Assembly: GCA_046758845.1 (NCBI GenBank)
Contig: JBHIBA010000147.1
Coordinates: forward strand, 1 to 10,710
DNA: 10,710 nt
Source of the DNA: JBHIBA01 sp046758845
GTDB lineage: Bacteria > UBA8248 > JACPRG01 > G963555815
Reading direction: 5' to 3'
Made by a program: the position numbers and the translations under genes. Under the pieces are notes generated by a model. The model saw only the letters and a program-made list of their open reading frames with translations. It made no database searches and was not told the origin of the DNA. Position 1 is the first letter of the stretch, and every line of letters starts with the position of its first letter. This document shows positions 1 through 5,595 of the stretch, in pieces.

Positions 1-1
1 C

Positions 2-85
2 AAAAAGCGCCTCCCGCCCTACATCTCGCAGAACGCCGGAATTCCCTTGCCCATTGTATTCGGCACCGGTCTTGTGGGACGATAA
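2..85 (+). CDS. 3' end of an unrecognised upstream gene (partial)
   Basis: Frame 2 is open from the window edge to a TAA at 83-85. It reads as a 27-residue C-terminus ending in the residues FGTGLVGR. About two thirds of its codons end in G or C, as in the neighbouring real genes, and the other two forward frames look less gene-like. The stop lies 47 bases before the start of the isochorismatase-family gene, so the two could share a transcript. I do not recognise the family from this short tail and assign no function. Confidence 0.4.
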   Translation, partial: KKRLPPYISQNAGIPLPIVFGTGLVGR

Positions 86-132
86 CGCGATTCGATTCAT
101 GTGTCTGACTTCAACCCGTAAGGAGACCCGCC

Positions 133-807
133 ATGCAAGTCCCCTTCTTCACGTCTTTGGAAGAGAAAGTGAACCCCGCGCACTCGGCGGTCATCGTCAT
201 TGACGTGCAGAACGACTTTTGCGCCGACGAAGGCTGGTTCGGGAAGATCGGCCGCAATCTCAAAGACATGCAGGCCATGACGCCCCGGCTCGCCCAGTTC
301 ATCGACGCCGCCCGGTCCCACGGCGTGCCGGTCATCTGGGTCCGCTGCGATTACGACGACGTCTTTCTGGGGGCCAACCAGAAAGAAAGAACGCACCGGA
401 AGAAACACGGGTCCGCCCCGTGCCTTTCAGGGACGTGGGGACAGGAGTTCTACGGGGTCCAGCCGAAGGAAGGCGAAGTCATCGTGACAAAGCATCGCTA
501 CGACGCCTTCGAGGGGACGGACCTGGACGTCGTCCTGAAATCCAACGGCGTTCACACCCTTCTCATGACCGGCGTGACGACGGAGTGCTGTGTGGAATCC
601 ACCTCGCGCCACGGCTTCTTCCTCGGATACTACATCGCCCTGGTGGAGGACTGCTGCGGCACGTATGACCCCGCCCTGCAAGAGGGGACGAAACGAATCA
701 TCGACGAGTACTTCGGGGTGGCGACCGCCGCGGAGAAAATCGAGGCGGCCTGGGCTGCGCTAGCCGACGAGGAGGCCCCGCTGTCCAAGACGGCCTCAAG
801 AGCCTGA
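133..807 (+). CDS. Isochorismatase-family cysteine hydrolase (probable amidase/N-carbamoyl hydrolase)
   Basis: A 224-residue cytosolic enzyme of the isochorismatase-like cysteine hydrolase fold, whose members include RutB, N-carbamoylsarcosine amidase, biuret hydrolase and nicotinamidase. The catalytic triad is visible: Asp24 in VIDVQNDF, Lys120 in VTKHRYDAF, and Cys153 in TGVTTECCVEST, where the Cys sits at the usual place of the family motif and follows the Gly-Val-Thr cis-peptide region. Length is typical. The start is ATG at 133 with TAAGGAG a few bases upstream. Nothing fixes the substrate. The hydantoinase-type amidohydrolase about 3 kb downstream on the same strand makes a carbamoyl or other C-N substrate more likely than isochorismate, and no siderophore genes are present. 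The C-terminal 25 residues or so (after EKIEAAW) are low-complexity and probably outside the fold. Family is near certain; substrate is unknown. Confidence 0.93.
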   Translation: MQVPFFTSLEEKVNPAHSAVIVIDVQNDFCADEGWFGKIGRNLKDMQAMTPRLAQFIDAARSHGVPVIWVRCDYDDVFLGANQKERTHRKKHGSAPCLSGTWGQEFYGVQPKEGEVIVTKHRYDAFEGTDLDVVLKSNGVHTLLMTGVTTECCVESTSRHGFFLGYYIALVEDCCGTYDPALQEGTKRIIDEYFGVATAAEKIEAAWAALADEEAPLSKTASRA

Positions 808-870
808 AGAGCCGGGCTGCCGGTGGATGTGGATTCCCCATATAAGACGCGGTTTTTTGTTGGGGACGCG

Positions 871-997
871 CCGATATCGGGTGCAAATTCAACGAGTTGG
901 CCTCCACGAGTCGTCTTTCGACAGGGAACAAGAGGGCTTTGAGGTGTTCGCCCTCATCTTGGACCGAAACAACCGATTACGGCCGGAGCCGTTCTAA
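871..997 (+). pseudogene. IS1380-type transposase C-terminal remnant (copy 1)
   Basis: From 944 to the TAA at 995-997 one frame reads VFALILDRNNRLRPEPF and stop. This matches the extreme C-terminus of IS1380-family (DDE) transposases, and copy 2 ends colinearly at 2549-2551. By hand alignment about 45 of 55 bases agree between the copies from 946 on, including a 15-base perfect match, and both are followed by the same AACCG. Upstream the similarity fades. A weak IGxK-like match near 873-887 and a Phe-rich stretch near 916 suggest older transposase sequence with indels. No terminal repeat or N-terminal part is visible, so this is dead debris. It fills most of the gap between the isochorismatase-family gene and the DUF900 gene. 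Confidence 0.6.
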
Positions 998-1058
998 CCG
1001 TCCCGAGTGCAATTCGGCGGAGCGGAAAGGGATCTTGAGTGATTGAAGGGGGTCTCTC

Positions 1059-2210
1059 GTGAAAAAAATTACCCTCTATTTTGCAACGAATCGCAATCAC
1101 GAGGGCAAAGATCGCTGGCGACCCAAATCATATGGTAGAAAATTCAGTCAAGATGGAATGGAAAATCTTCGATTTGGCAAGGTTACGGTTCAGGCGGATG
1201 AGAAGAAAGTAACAAAATGCTTAAATCAACGAGCTCGCAACGACAAAGGTGACGGGGAATGTTTAGCCGGTTACCTGACGGGTCAAGTCGGATCGGCAAT
1301 CATTCGAGCGTATGCTGAAAAAATCGACGCCAATATTGCGGATGTCGAGCAGCCGAACGCAAAATTCGGCTCAACAGGCCTTTTTACTGATTTACAAAAA
1401 GCGATGAGACGCCAGTCCGATGTCCTAATCTTTATCCATGGGTTCAACGTGTCTTGGGACGAGGCTGTCGGCTCCGCATTGGCATTACAGGAGATGCTTA
1501 ATCGCCCTGGTGTGGGTGACAAGAAACAAAAGATTTTGGTTGTTTTATTCACGTGGCCTTCCGATGGGAAGGCGTTGCCGTTCGTTTCATATAAATCCGA
1601 TCGCTCCGAAGCCAAAGGGTCAGGCTACGCCGTTGGGCGGGGTATTTTAAAGGTCAGGGATTTTCTGATCAAACTCAGAGACCGGGCGAAGCATTCCTCA
1701 AACGACCCCAAAATTCTGTGCGGTCAGAGTCTTCATTTGCTTTGCCACTCCATGGGTAATTATGTCCTGCAAAACGCTTTAGAGCGCATCCAAGAACATA
1801 CGACCGGAAGCGGCCTGTCACGGATATTTGAGCACATTTTCCTTTGTGCGCCAGACGTGGATGAAGATGTTCTTGAGACGAACAAACCCATGGGAAGGCT
1901 CCACGAGGTGTGTCGTAGCGTAAGCGTATATCACAATCGGGGGGATGTGGCTATGTATGTTTCTGACTACACCAAAGGCAACCCTGAACGTCTGGGAACG
2001 GGAGGAGCCGCGCACCCTTCCCAGCTCCATCACAAAGTGCAGCAGATAGATTGTTCGCCCATCGTTACCGGCATAGTCGAGCACAGCTATTATTTATGGG
2101 GGCCAGTGAATACCGATTTACGGCTGAGTATGGATGGAGTACCCCATGAGGACACAAGACGTACTCGAATTCTCGCAGGAAATCTACGAAACGTTTGGGT
2201 TATGACCTAG
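1059..2210 (+). CDS. DUF900-family alpha/beta hydrolase
   Basis: A 383-residue alpha/beta hydrolase of the DUF900 group, a family of unknown substrate. Visible features are an N-terminal FATNR (8-12), an oxyanion-hole strand-turn LIFIHGFNVSWDEA (123-136), the nucleophile elbow HLLCHSMGNYVLQ with Ser231, an acid candidate in LCAPDVDED (Asp266 or Asp268), VYHNRGDVAMYVSD (290-303), and the probable catalytic His342 in EHSYYL. No signal peptide or membrane helix is seen, so it is probably cytosolic. The start is GTG at 1059 behind GAAGGGGG; there is no better in-frame ATG. Base composition is visibly lower in GC than the flanking core genes, and the gene sits between two same-strand IS1380-type transposase tails, which points to horizontal acquisition. 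It has no operon partner: the upstream 49 bases and the downstream sequence are transposon debris. The reading frame is intact with all catalytic motifs, so it may still be expressed. Confidence 0.88.
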   Translation: MKKITLYFATNRNHEGKDRWRPKSYGRKFSQDGMENLRFGKVTVQADEKKVTKCLNQRARNDKGDGECLAGYLTGQVGSAIIRAYAEKIDANIADVEQPNAKFGSTGLFTDLQKAMRRQSDVLIFIHGFNVSWDEAVGSALALQEMLNRPGVGDKKQKILVVLFTWPSDGKALPFVSYKSDRSEAKGSGYAVGRGILKVRDFLIKLRDRAKHSSNDPKILCGQSLHLLCHSMGNYVLQNALERIQEHTTGSGLSRIFEHIFLCAPDVDEDVLETNKPMGRLHEVCRSVSVYHNRGDVAMYVSDYTKGNPERLGTGGAAHPSQLHHKVQQIDCSPIVTGIVEHSYYLWGPVNTDLRLSMDGVPHEDTRRTRILAGNLRNVWVMT

Positions 2211-2226
2211 TCCCCTTTAAGCGAGC

Positions 2227-2551
2227 AATGGCACTCTACAACCAAGGGGGAACGACACGCCCTGGAAGTCGACCCGCCATTCCCGCCATCAATTTGTGTT
2301 CAACCGGGCGCGGCTTCTGCCGTTCGTCCTGGCCTACAAATCTGCGAACCTCCTGCGCAGGCTGGCGTTGCCCAGTTCAGCCAAGAACTGGTCATCGCGC
2401 AGCCTGCACGTCAAACTGATCAAGATGGGTGTCCCGGATTGTGCGGCATGCCCGTTACATCATCTTTCAGTTGGCCGAGGTCACCGTATCCGGGAAGACG
2501 TTCGCCCTCATCTTTGAGCGAATCCACCGCCTGCGTCCGGTGCCGGTCTAA
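2227..2551 (+). pseudogene. IS1380-type transposase C-terminal remnant (copy 2, frameshifted)
   Basis: Three pieces of the C-terminal part of an IS1380-family transposase can be read in order. First is LYNQGGT (about 2232-2252), matching the family's FYNQRGT motif. Then, after a small deletion and frame change, comes a run from WKSTRHSRHQF (from about 2263) through NRARLLPFVLAYKSANLLRR and the KNW...SLHVKLIKMG stretch (to about 2430). After a further frameshift comes YIIFQLAEVTVSGKTFALIF and RIHRLRPVPV to the TAA at 2549-2551. These correspond to the family's conserved terminal helical region. At least two frame changes and the loss of the catalytic core make it non-functional. It begins within about 20 bases of the DUF900 stop codon. 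Its last 55 bases match copy 1 at 946-1000. Confidence 0.75.
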
Positions 2552-3015
2552 CCGCTGTGAGCGCAGTCCACCCGAGGACAAAATGGTGAATATTGTATCC
2601 CTTCCAGATTGACCTGCTGGGAAGGCTCGCCTACCCGGAGGCGTGGCATGGTTTTCAAAGGTGAATACCAATCCAATCGGGGTTTCAGGCGCTCGAAACG
2701 GGGTTGATGGGCACGGTAGAAGGTGGCTTAATGGGACCACACCGCAACGAGTGGTCGGTATAGGTCTATCCGGATTTGAAATGGGAAATTCCGGTATAAG
2801 AGATAAGCTGTGTACCCTCCCGCGAAAGCCGGCACTTCCCAAGGGGTTCAGACACTGGTGGTTGCGGAGCCCGGTTTGGTGGGTTCGAGACAGTGTTGAC
2901 AGGGTCGCTGGAAAGGGGTGTCATGGCTCCAAACGGCAACAAGCGGTTGAGCAAGATTATCTTCGGCATTTGAAATTCACAGAAAAATCCAAATTCTGCA
3001 ATCGAGGGGAATTCG
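2552..3015. other. 464-bp gene-free stretch between the IS1380 remnant and the SnoaL-like gene
   Basis: No credible gene. The open frames here have no family motifs and no consistent third-position bias. The first part probably includes what is left of the insertion element's 3' end, but I could not define a terminal repeat. An imperfect inverted repeat (CCGGATTT at 2770-2777 against AAATTCCGG at 2786-2794, with one bulge) is present. A candidate promoter lies at 2896-2924 (listed separately). The last 15 bases carry the ribosome binding site of the SnoaL-like gene. Confidence 0.5.
2896..2924 (+). promoter_or_regulatory. Candidate sigma70-type promoter upstream of the SnoaL-like gene
   Basis: A perfect TTGACA (2896-2901) is followed, after a 17-base spacer, by TGTCAT (2919-2924), which matches four of six -10 positions. 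It points at the SnoaL-like gene whose start is about 90 bases downstream. This is a consensus match only; a perfect -35 by chance is not rare. Confidence 0.25.
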
Positions 3016-3459
3016 ATGTCCACTGAGGCCAACAAGAAAATCGTTCGTCGCTATTTTGAGGAAGCGGTTGACAAAAGAAACTCGGACGTTCTCGACGAGT
3101 TGATCGCAACCGACTGCGTCATCCACCGGCCCGAGGTCCCGGAGCCCATTGTGGGACTCGACAACTTCCGCCGCGTCTTTGAAGGGGTCGTCGGAACCTA
3201 CAGTGAGGTGACCACAACCATCCATGACATGGTGGCGGAGGAAGACCGCGCGGCGATCCGGTTGAGCCACGAGACGGTCAACCGCTGAGAGTGGACGAGC
3301 CGCATTGGCCGGCATGCCGTTGCGGGCCGGCCGGTCGGCTGGGCGGCCATGGCCATCTTCCGGGTTCACGAGGGCAAGATTGCCGAAGAATGGGTCTGCC
3401 GGGACGAGCTCGGCATGCTGCTAGAGTTGGGTGTTTTGCCATCACAGCCAGCCCCCTAG
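3016..3459 (+). pseudogene. SnoaL-like (ester cyclase-type) protein interrupted by an in-frame TGA
   Basis: A 148-codon span of normal length for SnoaL-like proteins of the NTF2-like fold. The N-terminal part (codons 1-90) carries KKIVRRYFEEAVDKRN, IATDCVIHRPE and GLDNFRRVF, typical of the family. Codon 91 is TGA (3286-3288). The same frame then continues as GRPVGWAAMAIFRVHEGKIA, then EEWVCRDELG and LELGVLP, to TAG at 3457-3459; this is the expected SnoaL C-terminus. The start is ATG at 3016 with CGAGGGG upstream. Between about 3276 and 3333 the neighbouring frame reads ALAGMPLRAG, closer to the family's G-[IM]-P-x-TGRPV signature. The damage may therefore be two compensating frameshifts rather than one nonsense change. 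TGA is an ordinary stop in neighbouring genes, so recoding is unlikely. The product would be a truncated half-domain. A sequencing error is possible. Confidence 0.75.
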
Positions 3460-3502
3460 CAGCCACACAAAATGCAAAAAGGTCTTGAAGCGATCTTTCC
3501 GA

Positions 3503-3570
3503 TTAATGCCTCTGCGAGCGCACTTTCTCAATGTTGGCCGAGGGGATTGTACGCCAAAATGAGGCATTTA
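3503..3570. repeat. Short inverted repeat between the SnoaL relic and the IS1595 relic
   Basis: AATGCCTC (3505-3512) and GAGGCATT (3561-3568) are perfect inverted copies 48 bases apart, with partial extension outward on both sides. It abuts the 3' side of the IS1595-type remnant and could be a leftover element end or a chance palindrome. I cannot tie it to a known terminal repeat. Confidence 0.3.
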
Positions 3571-3580
3571 ATTTAGGGGA

Positions 3581-3860
3581 TTATAAAGGTTTTGGCACCA
3601 ACTTCGTGAGACATTGGACCACCAGGGGGAAGAGATCCCGGTGGCGGTGATTGAAACGGAACTCCATCTCCTTCAGGTAGAGGGGGAACCGCTCTTTGGA
3701 GACCCCGTGATGTTTGATCAGTCTTTCCTTGGCATAAGCCTAGAAGCCTTCCAGGCCGAGGGTCGAGGTCGCAAGCCCCGTCCGACTGAGCCCATTTCTT
3801 TTCCACGGGCGAATTGCCGTCTTTGGCAAAATTCGCAGCGCTTCAGGCAGTCCTGATTCT
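3581..3860 (-). pseudogene. IS1595-type (ISXO2-like) transposase remnant
   Basis: On the minus strand one frame reads GLEGF-stop-AYAKERLIKHHGV and continues through LYLKEMEFRFNHRHRDLF to a TAA at 3581-3583. This is the C-terminal signature of IS1595-family transposases (EGFWxxAK then LKExEFRFNHR). The stop is TAG (plus-strand 3740-3742) exactly where the family has Trp, a TGG-to-TAG change. Further upstream in another frame, around 3800-3850, LKRCEFCQRRQF resembles the second Cys pair and following residues of the family's N-terminal zinc ribbon. If that is real, most of the catalytic core has been deleted. The zinc-ribbon part is less certain than the C-terminal part. The element is clearly inactive. 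It lies just upstream of the hydantoinase-type gene, on the opposite strand. Confidence 0.75.
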
Positions 3861-3919
3861 GGGCGGCCGGGCGGGTGGGGCCCGCCGCTCCAACCGTCCT
3901 CGTTCAGGGAGATTCATGG

Positions 3920-5263
3920 ATGCTTGATCTCCTCTTCCGCGATGCGAGGCTGGTCTTCCCGCGCATGGGGGAACGACACGGAAGCCTCGGCGTCCGGGAC
4001 GGAAAAATCGCCGGGATTTACCTGGACGGTTTCTCTCCGCCGGCCCGGCGCACGGTCAAGGTCGGCGGAAGGGCCCTGCTGCCCGGGGTGATCGACCCGC
4101 ACATCCACCTGGGCGTCCGCGGCGACAGCTACGACGTGGAATGCCTCACGGAGACGCGCGCCGCCCTCAAGGGGGGGATCACAACGGTCGGGTGTTACCT
4201 CCGGGAAGAAGGGTCGTACATCGGCCGGGTCGAAGACTTTCGCCGTCGCGCAGAGGATAAGATCTTCACCGACCTCCTCTTTCATCTTGTGATCCTCGAG
4301 CCATCTGGAATTCCGGACATCCCCCTCTTGGCCCAACGATACGGAAACCCCGCCTTCAAGTTCTATCTGCACGGGATCCCCGGGCTGCCCGTCATGGATG
4401 CGGGCAATCTGCTCGAGGCCCTCAGCGTCATCGCCGCTCTGAGACCGCCGGGAATGGCTTGCGTCCACGCGGAGAACAGCGCCATGTGCGCACAGGGAAT
4501 GGCCAAGCTCAGGGAGGGGAACCCTTCAACGCTGGCCGACTGGACGGAGAGCTCCCCCGACGGGGCGGAGGCGGAGGCCGTCCGTCTTTGCGCATTCGCC
4601 GCCCAGAAAACGCAAGCCCACGTTTACATCGTCCACCTCTCCTCAGCCTGGGGGCTGGAGGCCGTGCGCGAGGCCAAAGCGAGCGGCGTTCCGCTCCACT
4701 GCGAATCCACTTCCACGTACCTTTTCTACGACGACGCCGATCCCGCGGGCATGAAGCTGAGACGCCATCCGCCTATCCGGACCGCGGCCGATCGGGACGC
4801 GCTCTGGACGGGGGTGGAAGACGGCTCCATTGAGACCCTCGGGACGGACAACGTGACGGCGTCCGCCGAGGAGAACAACTTCGCCGGGTCGTTCTGGGGA
4901 AATCGGGGGGGCATGCCGTGCCTGTCCGCGCACGTGCCACAGATCCTGCACAGGGGTCACCACGAGCGCGGACTCCCGTCTTGGCTCTTGGCCGACCGGA
5001 TGTGCCGCCGGCCGGCAGAGCTCTTCGGACTCTATCCGCGCAAGGGAGTGCTGCGGGTAGGGGCGGACGCCGACCTGGTCGTCGCGGACCTTGATCTGGA
5101 AAAAAGATACCGCGCTGCGGACAGCGGCTCCCGGTCGGACTTCTCTCCCCTGGAAGGGCGAAAGCTTCGCGGCTGGCCGGTGACCGTCGTCAAAGGTGGG
5201 GAAATCGCCGTGGAGGAAGGAAAACTCGTCTGCGATCCGGGATCCGGCCGGTGTTTGAACTGA
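3920..5263 (+). CDS. D-hydantoinase/dihydropyrimidinase-type amidohydrolase (cyclic amidohydrolase)
   Basis: A 447-residue member of the metal-dependent cyclic amidohydrolases (dihydropyrimidinase, hydantoinase, allantoinase, dihydroorotase), which open cyclic amide rings. The binuclear metal site is complete: His61 and His63 in DPHIHLG, Lys147 in FKFYLHG (the carboxylated Lys), His183 in VHAENS, His239 in IVHLSS, and Asp310 in LGTDN. The C-terminus returns to the small beta domain (GVLRVGADADLVVAD), as usual for the family. I chose ATG at 3920, with CAGGGAGA just upstream; an earlier in-frame ATG at 3875 would add 15 unconserved residues and has no good ribosome binding site. GTDN replaces the GTDH seen in many dihydropyrimidinases, and the usual ETCPxYL loop reads ESTSTYLF, so the substrate may differ. 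Hydantoin or dihydropyrimidine is my best guess. Together with the cysteine amidohydrolase at 133-807 it could form a two-step ring-opening route. Confidence 0.9.
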   Translation: MLDLLFRDARLVFPRMGERHGSLGVRDGKIAGIYLDGFSPPARRTVKVGGRALLPGVIDPHIHLGVRGDSYDVECLTETRAALKGGITTVGCYLREEGSYIGRVEDFRRRAEDKIFTDLLFHLVILEPSGIPDIPLLAQRYGNPAFKFYLHGIPGLPVMDAGNLLEALSVIAALRPPGMACVHAENSAMCAQGMAKLREGNPSTLADWTESSPDGAEAEAVRLCAFAAQKTQAHVYIVHLSSAWGLEAVREAKASGVPLHCESTSTYLFYDDADPAGMKLRRHPPIRTAADRDALWTGVEDGSIETLGTDNVTASAEENNFAGSFWGNRGGMPCLSAHVPQILHRGHHERGLPSWLLADRMCRRPAELFGLYPRKGVLRVGADADLVVADLDLEKRYRAADSGSRSDFSPLEGRKLRGWPVTVVKGGEIAVEEGKLVCDPGSGRCLN

Positions 5264-5286
5264 ACTTCCAATTGAAGTACCTAACC

Positions 5287-5316
5287 CTGGGGGGCTTCTT
5301 GTAAGACGCCCCCCAG
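5287..5316 (+). terminator. Probable hairpin terminator after the hydantoinase-type gene
   Basis: A 9-bp perfect GC-rich stem begins 23 bases after the stop codon of the plus-strand gene. No classical T-run follows directly; ACTTTTG appears about 12 bases later. The same motif stands in the same relative orientation after mtnA on the other strand, which supports a 3'-end role. Without the T-run, a transcript-end stabiliser is equally possible. Confidence 0.45.
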
Positions 5317-5560
5317 ACCCCCTTAGAACTTTTGACGGCCCGGCATGCGGGTCGATGACCCTTATGGCCGGGCCTGCTGGGGCTGGGCGTCGGGTTGACT
5401 AACCCGTGAGTCAGTCGCCTTGCGGTGGCTTGATTCTTTGGCCGGATGCCCGTCTGCCTACGGCAGCCGCACCATCCGGCCAACAGGCCAGTTTCTTGCG
5501 AAAGAGGGTGGCGCCGCCAAGCGCTATCCTCTTTCGCGAAACAAAAGTTTTCCGGGGGGT

Positions 5561-5592
5561 CTGGGGGGCCGGCTTTCAAAAAGGCCCCCCGG
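5561..5592 (-). terminator. Probable hairpin terminator after mtnA
   Basis: Reading the minus strand, a stem of 10 pairs (one G-T) with a loop containing TTTTTGAAAG starts three bases after the mtnA stop codon. It is followed by GACCCCCCGG and then AAAACTTTTG. It is the inverted counterpart of the hairpin at 5287-5316. Intrinsic termination is inferred from position and strength, not from a perfect T-tract. Confidence 0.5.
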
Positions 5593-5595
5593 AAA

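Larger units (their letters stand above)
5264..5595. repeat. Hairpin-packed convergent intergenic region with inverted-repeat arms
   Basis: This 332-base gap lies between two convergent genes and has no credible gene, yet it is unusually structured. In order there are six hairpins. (1) CTGGGGGGC 5287-5295 pairs with GCCCCCCAG 5308-5316. (2) GGCCCGGC 5337-5344 pairs with GCCGGGCC 5367-5374 and encloses GGGTC/GACCC. (3) CGGGTT/AACCCG spans 5391-5406. (4) TTGGCCGGATG 5438-5448 pairs with CATCCGGCCAA 5473-5483 and encloses CTGCC/GGCAG. (5) GCGAAAGAGG 5498-5507 pairs with CCTCTTTCGC 5528-5537 and is extended by GTTTC/GAAAC past a 2-base bulge. (6) CTGGGGGGCC 5561-5570 pairs with GGCCCCCCGG 5583-5592. 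Arms 1 and 6, with their flanks (CCAGACCCCC then AACTTTTG), are inverted copies about 50 bases long. The whole could be a MITE-like palindromic element or a structured RNA. Confidence 0.75.

Noticed and set aside
133..807. True isochorismatase of siderophore synthesis
   Set aside because: No aryl carrier domain and no siderophore genes nearby; the triad alone defines only the broad cysteine hydrolase family.
2420..2842. Open frame of 140 codons on the minus strand
   Set aside because: It overlaps the IS1380-type relic antisense, has Pro/Ser-rich composition typical of chance frames in GC-rich DNA, and no family resemblance.
2643..3026. Open frame of 127 codons on the plus strand in the gap before the SnoaL-like gene
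   Set aside because: No recognisable motifs, no coding-type third-position bias, and it runs into the start of a real gene in another frame.
3286..3288. TGA in the SnoaL-like gene as selenocysteine or as a reassigned codon
   Set aside because: The position is not a Cys or redox site in the family, no hairpin resembling a SECIS was evident just downstream, and TGA ends several intact genes here.
3914..4468. Minus-strand open frame of 184 codons inside the hydantoinase-type gene
   Set aside because: Antisense shadow of a gene whose complete metal-site motifs lie on the plus strand.
5190..5579. Minus-strand open frame of 129 codons across the convergent gap
   Set aside because: It runs through the hairpin-rich region and the end of the hydantoinase-type gene; its residues merely mirror palindromes.
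5264..5595. CRISPR array
   Set aside because: The repeats here are inverted and unequal rather than regularly spaced direct repeats, and no other part of the window has direct repeats with spacers.
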